Shown: in pieces, positions 35,487 to 45,518 of the stretch | Layout: the number at the start of each line of letters is the position of its first letter | How positions within the stretch are numbered: the stretch's first letter is position 1 | NCBI GenBank assembly: GCA_001600455.1 | Contig: BCKC01000002.1 | Location: 310,001-374,000, forward strand | Length of the DNA stretch: 64,000 bases | DNA from: Endocalyx cinctus | Taxonomy: Eukaryota; Ascomycota; Sordariomycetes; Amphisphaeriales; Apiosporaceae | Reading direction: 5' to 3' | Notes under the pieces: model-generated | The model's input: only the letters and a program-made list of their open reading frames with translations | Databases searched by the model: none | Told to the model about the DNA's origin: nothing | Translations under genes and position numbers: made by a program

Positions 35487-37087
35487 TTAGAGCTCATCCC
35501 GTCCCCGACCCATACCATCAATCTTGATATTAAACCCGGCCCCCATCTGCACATGAGGATTACCCTGTACATTCGAGGCACTAGAAGGAGGCGTAGCCTT
35601 CTCTGCTTCTCCCTCCTTTTCCTCCTCCTTCTCCTCCACCACCACCTCTCCTTTCTCCTCGAACAAGCCCTGCTGCTCCTTCTTAGGCAGGTACTTGGGC
35701 GTGATCCACCCCTGCATGACGCCCATCCCGTACGCGGTGATGTCCTTCTCCGTGAAGCGCCGGGTCTGCGGGTACGCGTACACGGCGTTGGTCGAGAGCT
35801 GGTGGATGGCGGCACTGGGGAATTTGGTGGGGTCCTCGAGCCCCAGCGTGGTCGGTAGGGTGGGGTAGTCGACCGGGTCGACAAATACCATCGTCATCGC
35901 TTTGTAGTACTGGCGCGCCATCTTGCCGAACTCGCTCCGGATCGCTTGCCGGCCGGTTTCGGTGGGGGAGAAGACGTAGACCATGGGTAAACCGCGCTTT
36001 TTTTTCGGGGTGGGTTAGGTAAAAAGGTGTGTAGGGATATAGAGTGTATTTATATAGGAGAGAAAGATATGGAAAGGAGGAGGGGAGAAAAAAAAAACTC
36101 ACGGCAAGTAGACGATGGTAATTATGAGGTAACATCTCGGCAAACAGCGGCCTAGACGAGATCTTCACCCAAGTCTCCAGGATCTCCTCCTGCGAGAGGT
36201 CCGTGGTATCGTGGGTCATCATATCGTCCAGATGCTTGTAGCACCTAACCGTCGGGGCCCTCACGAGCTCCCCGTAAGCGGCCATCGGGTCCGTCGCGAG
36301 GCCGAAGGTGAACTCGTCCCGGAACTTGGCCGCGACGGCCTCGAACGTGGCGAGGGCGTACTTGTCGTCGGGCTTGACGTACGCGACGAAGACGACCTCG
36401 TCGCTCTTCTTGAAGTCGTCCAGGTTCGCCTCCGTCACCTCCGATATCGCCGGTCGCAGCATCCGCGAAACCCACGCCGTCAAGGCCGAGCTGCGCCGGG
36501 GTCCCGCGTAGGTGGATCGCGGTTCGCTACCCGAGAATAACTTGACGACCGTCCTGCCGTCGTCGTTGTCCGATGTCGTTACGCCGTGCTCGGAGCACGC
36601 ATCGACTTCGGCGGCGCAATCAATGCTGATGAACGGGACGGTGGTCGCTTCTGACGCTATTGCTAGGTCCCATTCCGTTTCTAGGTATGGCGTTCTTGGG
36701 CTAATTTTTTTTGAGTCTTAGCCCTCGTTCTCTACTTCCCCCCTCCATAACGCGAACCCATTTGAAAAGTATGGGAGTTGTTATATATGATGAACTTACT
36801 CTGAAGGCTGTTGAGCACGCGAGAAGATTCTCGCCATTAGATTATAATTCTTTCTTTTTCCCATATGATCACTTATGAGGAACGTGTACACTCACATTTA
36901 CAACTGCAGATTTTTGTCAGTACTATATCGAATAATTGTCTCTTTTTTTTTCCAACTTACATGCTACTACCGTTGCGTCATTCTCCTCCAGTTTCGTCTT
37001 AAGTTCTTGACCCGAGACGTGTTCCCAAGCACGTACGCTGGTCAGCGCGAGTGAGAGCGCGTACGTTAGCGACAGGAGATGACCCAT
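35487..37087 (-). CDS. ER-luminal PDI-like thioredoxin-fold protein without a CxxC site
   Basis: Exons 37087-36961, 36903-36896, 36807-36800, 36700-36103 and 35996-35487 give 416 aa. Signal peptide MGHLLSLTYALSLALTSVRA. A thioredoxin domain follows: WEHVSGQELKTKLEEN, VVAFVNPSDPRTPYLETEW. This aligns without gaps to the PDI core, but D48-P49-R50-T51 replace the CxxC, so disulfide exchange at this site is unlikely. A second thioredoxin-like region (VVFVAYVKPDDKYALATFEA) and a third (LPMVYVFSPTETGRQAI) also lack CxxC. An acidic Lys/Glu-rich tail ends in RDEL, an ER-retrieval-type signal. Two 8-nt exons restore the frame and the conserved core; they are strongly suggested by the alignment but unusual. 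Likely a redox-inactive chaperone-like PDI relative. Confidence 0.85.
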
Positions 37088-37265
37088 TTTGACTAGTTGA
37101 AAGTTCGAATTCGAACCACTTCAATAACTCCCAACTACCAACAAAATTCAAAGATACCAACGCGGCAGGGAAAAAGAAATCACGATTTTCGCTTGTAAAT
37201 CAAATATATACAATAACGAGAGGGGGAGGTTTAATTTCAGTCGCGAGACTTTACAAAGTAAATAA

Positions 37266-37298
<33 letters not shown>

Positions 37299-38112
37299 GC
37301 ATACATATTATTTATAGCTGTCGTCTCATGTTTGTCAGATTTTAGGGCATTAACGTGAGGCTCATATTACTCACTACTACGCTATAATTACAGAGTACAG
37401 GGCCCTCCGGAACCCCTCGACCCCTGTTACCCCAAACTGAACCGAGGCTATTATAGCGTATTATAGCGTATCGAAAATGTTAATAATAGAAATATCACTT
37501 CTTCTTCTTCTTACTAACTTCTAATTTAGAAAATCCATATAAGTAAATATGAAAAGGTCGTCATCCTGTTTATCATCATCATAGTCTAGCACGCTCATCC
37601 AAATCTATACTATATAGACTCGATTGTTTTCATCACAGCTATAAGTCCGTTTTCAGTACAGGTGATAATTATCCTGTCTCAAATACCCGTCTCAGATGAG
37701 GACCAACGTAGGAGACTGGAAGAATTCGACGTCTTTCAATACGATATCGATAGGGAAAAAAAGATGAAACATACGAAATTTCTTTGATTCAATCCGTCTA
37801 TACTATAATGAAGCCTCTATCTCCCGGCTTATCTAGCTGATTAAGTACATGATACATCCCATAGTTCTCTAGTATCCCAATTATCTTGAACACCCAACCC
37901 TGGTTGTTCCTATCTATTCCCATCCTCATTATAACGTATCTAGGTTCATTTACATATATTGATATGCTAAACAAAATTCGACTCCATCTTCAACTCGGTG
38001 ACCTTCTCTTATTGAAGGCAACGGTCGGCGGGTAATCTTTTCATCGGGCGGGTTCGCTACTAGGAAGCCAAGTTAATTGAAGTCCAAACTTCAACCAAGA
38101 TTATTCTTTCTT
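37088..38112. other. Intergenic with long TA microsatellite
   Basis: About 1 kb, AT-rich. It is the PDI-like promoter side plus the RTA1 3' side. (TA)n spans about 37267-37296 and a short CTT repeat lies near 37500. No gene seen. Confidence 0.55.
37267..37296. repeat. TA dinucleotide microsatellite upstream of PDI-like gene
   Basis: About fifteen TA units, roughly 180 bp upstream of the PDI-like start. Confidence 0.8.
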
Positions 38113-39220
38113 TTAAACTTGTACATACCCTCCCATCATCACCGAAAGTTCCTCCTCATCCGTAGACGAGTGTTTATGCCCCGCGCTCTTCGGCAGAGCC
38201 GCGGCCTTGAGGCCTTCGCCGTCCGGGTCGAAGACGAGGCCCGGGTGGCCCACGAGGAGGAGGGCGACGGCGACCACGATGAGCACTCCCTCGAGCGCTA
38301 TGAACAGCGTCTGGTTGTGGATCCCCGCCCCGTCGTACCCTTCGCTCAGCTCGTACACCCGGTATCCGCACCGGGCCAGGATGATGAGCGTCGCGAGCGA
38401 GATGAACCCCAGGAAGACCTTCAGTCGCGTAGACGCGGTCGCGTGCCTTCGGAAATATCGCACGAGGTACTCTACTAGGAGGGTGAGGAATACGGTCATG
38501 GCCGTTACTTGCAGTCCTAGACCCGCGAGCCCGAGGTCGACGCCTACTTGGCTGGCGCCGCTGGTTTGAGTCGATAGAGCGCTGGAGAAAAGTAGAAAAA
38601 AAGAGCGTTAGTTGGCTGCGTCGGCATCGGAATATTTTCATGATAGATACGTATAAAACTTACCCTCCTACAGCCTGTAAAACCAGTGTCGTGATATCAC
38701 CCGCGATGAACACGTAATAGTATAATTTCGGCGGGATTCGCGAGAGTGACTCGTCCAGGCTCACGACGATCTTGCTCATGGTAACGTATATGGCGGCGGA
38801 GTAAAAGACGGGCCCGGAACCAACGAATACTGTTTTTCAGGGTGGAATAAGTGAGCAAACAGGTCGAAATGCAAATGCTAATAGGGACCAAAAAAAAAAA
38901 AGAAACAGAATAAACCGCAACATACTGATCTGCAGCAAGAAAGCTACGAAATTAAACGGGTTGTACCACAACGCAATCCGCGCCCCGTACCCGAGGATGT
39001 TGCAGGCGCACCCGGCGATCATGCAGCCCATGAAAGACCAACTCTTCCACCGGATTCCTAGTATGATATGCGCTATCGCGAGGACGGCGTAGAGAGAGAG
39101 GAAGGTGCCGTTGGCCGCCCGGGACGGCCGGTATTGGTATACGGACCACTCGATAGGGCATAGCTGGAGGGTGCAGTTGGTGTTCGGACCGAAAGGTATG
39201 AGTGTCGTGCGATCGGCCAT
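38113..39220 (-). CDS. RTA1-like seven-TM membrane protein
   Basis: Member of the fungal RTA1 (lipid-translocating exporter-like) family, associated with stress and drug resistance. Exons 39220-38926, 38829-38664 and 38581-38113 give 309 aa. Short extracellular N-terminus with paired Cys (TNCTLQLCPIEWSVYQYRPS), then seven hydrophobic spans. Family-typical pieces are NPFNFVAFLLQI, SGPVFYSAAIYVTMSKIVVS, FIAGDITTLVLQAVGG and RCGYRVYELSEGYDG. The last segment reads VGHPGLVFDPDGEGL before a hydrophilic tail. Start chosen at MADRTTLIPFGPN. Substrate unknown. Confidence 0.92.
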
Positions 39221-40259
39221 GGTTTTCACCACCTTTACAAGGAAAGGGGACGGTGGGTGGCGGGAGTGAAGATGATAATGAATTTGATGAACGAAAAATG
39301 ATAATAAATAAATACAAAAAAGAAGGAAACAGAATGAGTAGATAAACTTGTTCAATTTTGACCACGTCGGTACATGTAAATAAAAATTAGATACTGAGAA
39401 GAAGAAGTATGCTACACTGCGGAAGAATATGCGCAACGAAACTACCTACCGCGGAAGTACGGTCAATATAAATTCTACGACATCGAAATCGACACCCATC
39501 ACAGCCGCTCCTAAGACAGCACCGGAAAGGGGCAATGCCATGCGATTCCGAATGCGAATCGCCTTCCACCGAGACTGACACTAATCTCCGTGATCTAGCA
39601 TAACTTATCATCTAGGTAAGCCTTATACAAGCCGAGTTTCGCATTTCATATCTCTTGTGTATGATATCTACGACATCATAGAAAAGGTCTGCAGTGTGAA
39701 GAGTGGCTTACAGAGCCTGGCCAATCATATACCTGGAAAATCTCGCATTCGTTTAGGCAGGGGTGGAAAGCGGCTATGCTGACTGACAAGAAGGTCTTGG
39801 TCAACGTAGATATCTTGGCTGAGTGGTATATATGTTAAGATGAACATCGTCGAGACGTTTGTTCATTTTTATTGGCTGCTTTGACCTAGATTTAGCTCTG
39901 TTGATTGAGCTGATAACCTGTCAGCCTGTACGAAGTTATGCGTCAATCTGGGCATCTACGTAGGCGATGCGAAATTCGGATATCGAGATTAAATCCATCT
40001 TGATCAGGGTAGACTACAGGGAGTATCACAGCGGTAAAACACATGTTAAAAGATGCCTTTGAATATCAACTGACATAAGTCTAGTCGGGAAAAAAGACTT
40101 TTTTTTTTGTTTTTAATTATATTGCTTACCTATAGACTGTGGCTACTTGTCTATAAGCGAGGAAAGTTACATCGCAGCAATGAGCCTCATCTCATATGAA
40201 GAACCTATCTATTATTAGAAGCTTTATAAAGCCAACTAAACCCAGCGAGATAATTTCTC
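39221..40259. other. Intergenic between RTA1 and bZIP gene
   Basis: No supportable gene. An open plus-strand stretch at about 39690-39837 looks mildly coding and is listed as a finding. A T-run lies near 40100. Confidence 0.45.
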
Positions 40260-41427
40260 CTATTCTTCCTCTACCACATCGACGATCTCCTCCCCTTCCC
40301 AAGAAAGCGGCCTCTCCCCCCTCTCCCTCCTCCACCGATTCGTCGCCTCGAGCGTGCGCGGCGAATCCCTCATCAGCCAACCCCACCTCCTCAAAAACCC
40401 TTCGGACATCTCCCACCCTGAGATATCCCAAGGCGGGTACCAGACGATAGCGCCCCTACGGCCGACCTCGTCGTCCGGAAACCCTTCGAACAGGCCGCCG
40501 ATCGAATCCGCCCACAGCGCGTCCTCGTCGTACGTGCCCGCCAGCCGGATCATCTTGTCGCGTATGATCGGGTCCGGAAAGGTGTCGATCCAGTCCTCGT
40601 GCACGACCGTCTGCTGCGTCCGGGTGGGGATCAGGCTTCGCGGGAGGAGGGGGTCCGAGACCAAAGTGGTGGAATAGTAGTCCAACGACGGCATGACGCC
40701 GCTTGTGTCGGCGCACCATCTCGACTCGTCCTCGTCCGGCTCGCCGAGGATCTTGGATAGGAGCACCCGGTTCACGCGGATCGCTCGGAGGGTGTTGAAT
40801 TGCTGGAGGATGATGAGGTGGTCGCCCGTCAAGGGGAACATGACCCGCGTCATGTACCGGTCGAGGTCGGGCGTGTAGGGAAGTAGCGCTTCGCCGCGCT
40901 TGTACACCCTTTCCAGCTGGGAGCGCGAGACGAGACAGGTGGCTTGGCATCCCTGATGCCAGCAGAGGACTTTATCATCTTCCTGACGACGATTATTATC
41001 GAGAGCATTCCGGTTGGTAGTATTAACGGTTAATACTATCGACGTAGCACTACTAGGCCCTTCTATCGCAGCAACATCTTTTTGATGTTTCTTTTCTAAT
41101 GCCTTGCGTTTTCCTGCGAGTGAGGCGTTAATATGGCAAGTTCAAAAAGTCATTACCTATGGAGAAAAAAAAAAGAAAAGAAAAGAAGTTCTTACTATAT
41201 GCACGTGTAGCTAGCCGAGTCTGTGCTCTTCTTCGAGCCGCGGCATCAGTTATGCCGGTCCAATCGTCATCCCGACTCTTGGCCTTTTTGTCGTGGAAGT
41301 ATCAGCGAGGACAAACGGACAAACGAACAATCATTTCGAAATCTATTTTAAGCTTTCAACTTACCTCTGCCAATTGGGACATCGGCATAATTTTGATCTC
41401 CGGACCGTTATTGAAGGTGATATCCAT
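40260..41427 (-). CDS. bZIP-type transcription factor with DUF3425-like C-terminus
   Basis: Exons 41427-41365, 41283-41196 and 41113-40260 give 334 aa. The basic region lies at about residues 37-55 (ARRRAQTRLATRAYRKRK), preceded by DDDWTGITD, a common lead-in of fungal bZIP/DUF3425 proteins. There is no clear leucine zipper after it. The C-terminal half carries DUF3425 features: LPYTPDLDRYMTRVMFPLTG, DHLIILQQFNTLRAIRVNR, VHEDWIDTFPDPIIRDKMIR, and the WYPPWDISGWEMSEGFLRRW block followed by TNRWRRERGE. Nuclear DNA-binding regulator by family. It is divergent from the SDR gene with repeated motifs between them, so local regulation is plausible but inferred. Confidence 0.88.
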
Positions 41428-42147
41428 GATGAGAGATCCCTTTAGAGTGAGACCAAAGGGTTCAGCTCCTAGGTATGTGTGAAGTTGGTAAGTAGCAGAC
41501 AAAAAGAAATCATCCGAACTGCCGAGTGTGAGCAAGCTGCATGATTGATATATGTCGCTTGCTCACCAGATCCTATAGATATACTATGACTAATAAAGGA
41601 CTATATCTGGGATATTACCGACTGCGCCGTTCCAAGGGTTCTGCGTATACCATGTAATGCACCATATACATAAGAGCTGAAGCCCCACTAACTGAAATAG
41701 AAATAGCTTCATGCAGCTTGCTCACAATGCCAAGAAGCCAGACCCGCTTATTGATCGCCAGTTCGATATATTTCACGATCAAATTCCTAATGAAACAGAC
41801 GAATTATCCAGCTTTTGCCAGTTTAGTATTATATTAGTATTTACCGAGCTCTATACTTTTATGCGGCATCTACGATATGGGGCCAAACCTAGCTTCATGC
41901 AACTTGCTCACATCTACAATGTGTCCAGCCCACGACGCTAGGTGGAAATGATGGAAGCCGACGAAGAAAGTCGTAGGAAAGAGACAATGTATGAAAGATA
42001 TATAAAGCATCTTTCGCACATATGTTCGGCAGAGAGAAAGTGTAGAGAAAAACCAAAGCATTCACGACTCCTCTTTACTCACCATATCCCTTACGAACTA
42101 TTTACCTCGGACACTTCCATCATATCCGCTGCTCAGCTCAAGTCAAA
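41428..42147. promoter_or_regulatory. Divergent promoter bZIP / SDR with repeated GCTTGCTCAC motif
   Basis: 720 bp. The 10-mer GCTTGCTCAC occurs inverted at 41528-41537 and direct at 41557-41566, making a perfect 10-bp inverted repeat with a 19-nt spacer. It occurs again at 41716-41725, and with one mismatch at 41902-41911. The last two copies share a longer context, AGCTTCATGCA(G/A)CTTGCTCACA. They lie in one frame, coding MQLAH twice within a 76-codon open frame (41711-41941) of no known family, so a decayed coding repeat is the alternative. Confidence 0.5.
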
Positions 42148-43223
42148 ATGACCTTTCACCCAGACAGCCTCCCGGATCTTACCGGCAAGGTTTACATTGT
42201 CACAGGAGGGAACTCAGGAATGTAAGGGAACCTCCCTCTACCCATTTCCCGAAGAAGGACGACTGATAAGAAGATAGCGGCTTTTACACGGTAGCTCACC
42301 TAGCCCGCCACGGCGCCCACGTATACATGTGCAGCCGCTCGCCCGACAAAGCGGCCAAGGCCCTATCGGACATGAAATCGCTCTACCCCACGGAAACTTT
42401 AAACATCACGGTCCTGCAGATGGACCACCTCGACCTCGGCAGCGTCGCGTCCGCGGCCGACACCTTCCTCGCGCGCGAGACGGCCCTGCACGGGCTCGTC
42501 AACAACGGCGGCGTCATGGCCACGCCCTTTTCCCTCTCCCGCGACGGGTACGAGACGCAGTGGCAGACCAACTACCTCGCGCACTGGGTACTCACGACGA
42601 GGCTGCTGCCGCTCCTAAAGCGGACGGCCGCCTCCGCCGCGCCGGGCGACGTCCGCGTCGTCAACGTTTCTTCGGTAGGACACTGGTCCGCTCCGAAGGG
42701 AGGGATCGACTTCGATCACGCCGGGAGGTTAGAGAAGGCTTCGGCCATGACGAGGTACGGGCAGAGCAAGCTGGCGAACGCGCTGTTCACGACGACGCTC
42801 AACGACGCGTACGGACCGACCGCCGCCGCCGCCGCCGCCGCCACCGCCGTCTCCGGTCGCTGCTCCTCCCGCAAGAATCAAAACGAAAACGAAAACGAAG
42901 GAAAGATCTGGGTCTCGACCGTGCACCCGGGCCTCGTGCAGACGAACCTCGGGGAAGCGGCGACCGAGTTCCCCGGACCGTTGAAATGGGTCGTGGACAA
43001 CTTGTCGGGCGCGTTGGGGATCAAGTGGGAGGCGGATCGGGGCGCGTGGACGAGCCTGTACTGCGTGGCCGGGAAGCAGATGACGGCGGAGCAGAGCGGG
43101 ACTTATTTCCAGAGGTTGGCGACGCCCGGGTGGAGGAGCGGGCTGGCGAGGGACGGCGGGTTGGCCGAGAGGTTGGAGGAGTGGACGAGGGAGGAGATGA
43201 GGAAGGGTGGATGGGTGGAGTAA
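42148..43223 (+). CDS. Short-chain dehydrogenase/reductase (SDR), retinol-dehydrogenase-like
   Basis: NAD(P)-dependent oxidoreductase. Exons 42148-42221 and 42278-43223 give 339 aa. The Rossmann nucleotide motif TGGNSGIG is at residues 19-26 and is completed across the intron. NNGG at 100-103 replaces the common NNAG. Catalytic S157 (NVSSVGHW), Y185 and K189 (YGQSK) are present. A later HPGLVQTNLG matches the family. An extra stretch at about 202-230 consists of polyalanine followed by RKNQNENENEGK and is unusual for an SDR. Third-position GC is high. It is likely cytosolic. The substrate is unknown; similar proteins act on alcohols or ketones in secondary metabolism or detoxification. Confidence 0.92.
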
Positions 43224-44825
43224 AGGGAAGGGAAGGGGTTATTGGGGGGGGGAAGTAAGGAGTAGTGTAGATTACTTAATTAGATGGGTGGTCTTTTAAT
43301 TGATTGTGTACATTATACATTATATACATAGATCGGTTGGAGTTTGAGGTTTCTTGTAATTTAATAAAGATGTTTTTAATTAAACGTTTGAGATAAAGTT
43401 GAGATACAGACAGTAAATAGTTGTTGTGGAACATGATACGAACAAATGCAGTGCAGTACTAACAAACACGATACTCAGGTTTCCGGAATAACGCGAGGTC
43501 TTTCGTAATCTCGAGCTGACGACATTGTTCTTTTCTTATTTAAAGCGATTAAGCAATAGCCTACCTCGACTCAAAAATGTATTTTTGTTTCCCCTATTCC
43601 TTTCTTGTATATTTAGGATGGATGGATCTTACCAGTCGCCATCTGAACAACGACAAAACCAACCGAGTAGAAGGGCATGAAACAAACCCCCAAAATCTGC
43701 ATATAACAACACATGACATGCATATATGTAACCTGCTGGCTGTTGTCGCGCGTACCACAATATTGGTATATGGATGGATATGCCTAGACTAGGTACTTAT
43801 TGGATACCGTACGTAGGTAGGAGGAATCGAGAGGACCCAAAGAAACGCCGTAAAAAAAGAGACCGAAATTACCGCTTTTTTTCCCTCCATCCACTTTACC
43901 TGATCAATCAATCAATCAATCAAACCTATTCGCCTTACCTACCTTGTCTTGCCTCGTCTTTCACAGCCTCAATTGTGTGACGCTGATTTTTAAAGGCGCT
44001 TAAACCTACTATTATTACTCTTTCCCACATGGTTATACCAAGTACTTTTTTGCATTATCGTGGTTGTTGGCTAGCACCCGTCCATCGTATCATTGTGACT
44101 GTCGTCAGCGCGCTAAATACCGACCTACTTTTTACGGGCCAGCATCAGCAGGTAGCACGACTTTTTTTTTCTGTGCTGCTGTACCGTCAAATCGATCCCC
44201 CGAAAATGGACCCCGACAAAAGCAAGGATCGCGCTGCGTTACTGCACTTACACTGAAAAGGATGTTAAGTCACTCATCCATCGACAGGGATTAGAAATTA
44301 GAGCTGTCGCAGGAACATTGGATATGGGTGCCACTCATTGTAATTATGATCGACGTATTCAGGAACAATCCTACCGTCAATTTAACCGAAGCTGACAATT
44401 AGCTACTGTTTACTTCGGGCAGCTCGTTTACACACTTCAACTCCACGATTGTTTCTACGATCACTCCAAACATCACAATTTCTATAGCAATTAGGGACAA
44501 TTTTTGTTCTAGTAAAAATGGTATAGATTGCACGATAAAAAAGGACGGACATTTTCGGTTTTTTGAAATAATTTTCTATGATTTGTCTTTATGCAAGAAA
44601 ATAAAAAACGAATTAAATGCAAAGATAGCTTGTCATAACAGAGGGAAAAAAAGGAAAATGCCCGTTTTTTATGTACAATTAAGAATTAATCGCAAAACGA
44701 ATCTTTTCCTTCAGGTTCCGGGATATCCTAGACCACCGGGAGAAACTCGATTGCCAGTGGAAATGACGGACGTTCTCCAGAACGACGCGTCAATCCAAAC
44801 GAAAAGAGAATGCTCAGTTCGCTAT
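43224..44825. other. Intergenic between SDR and GPI wall protein
   Basis: 1.6 kb. A TCAA tetranucleotide repeat lies near 43905-43922. A possible spliced minus-strand small gene at 43630-44030 is discussed as a finding and is not supported enough to call. Confidence 0.4.
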
Positions 44826-45518
44826 TTAAGCGAAGAGAACGGCAGCAACACCGGCGGCGGCGGCGAAGGCAGCGGAGCCGTACATGGTGGAAGCGCCAGC
44901 GGTGGCGATCGGGCTGGTGCTGGGGTAGCTATTGAAAAGCAAATATTAGCGATTGACTATCAATTTTCGAGGTAAAGTCGTAGACCAGTAAAAAAGAACT
45001 CACCTAGGAGCGGTGTAGCCACCGGTGGGGGAGCCAGTGCCAACGGGGACGGCCGAGGTGGGGGTGACAGTCACGGTCGAGTAGCTGACGGTGGTGGTGG
45101 GGACACAGGTGGTGTAGGTGATGGGGATCACCGAGGTGGTAGGGTAAGGGACGGCCGAGGTGGCGGGAGTCTCAGCGGGGACCGAGGGAACGGCCGAGGT
45201 AGCGCTGGAGGACTCGACGGGGGGAGCGGGGACGGCCGAGGTGGCGCTGGAAGACTCGGGGACGGCCGGGTAGGAGACCGAAGGGACGGCAGAGGTCACG
45301 AGAGTGCTGCTGCTGGACTCAACGGAGGGGGTGTAGACGGGGTATTCACCAGCCGAGGTGGTGGTGGCGTACACCGAGGTGCTGGTCACGGTCGAGCGGG
45401 CAGGGCAGTCGGTGACCGAGGCAGCGCAAGAGGTGATGGTAACGTAGTCCGTGGAGTAGACGGTGCTACCGGCCATGGCGGCACCAGCGAAGAAAACGGC
45501 GGCGGCGGCGAACTGCAT
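44826..45518 (-). CDS. Ser/Thr-rich GPI-anchored cell-wall protein
   Basis: Exons 45518-45004 and 44928-44826 give 205 aa. Signal peptide MQFAAAAVFFAGAAMAGS. The ectodomain is Ser/Thr/Val/Pro-rich with four Cys (TSCAASVTDCPARS near the start). Repeats of (S/P)ATSAVP occur through the middle, which suggests heavy O-mannosylation. The second exon gives a small-residue region (GASTMYGSAAF) followed by a hydrophobic alanine-rich tail ending AAVLFA, a standard GPI-attachment signal with no residues after it. It is a product that the SMP3/LAS21 pathway would anchor. No enzymatic domain; a structural or surface role is inferred. Confidence 0.88.
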
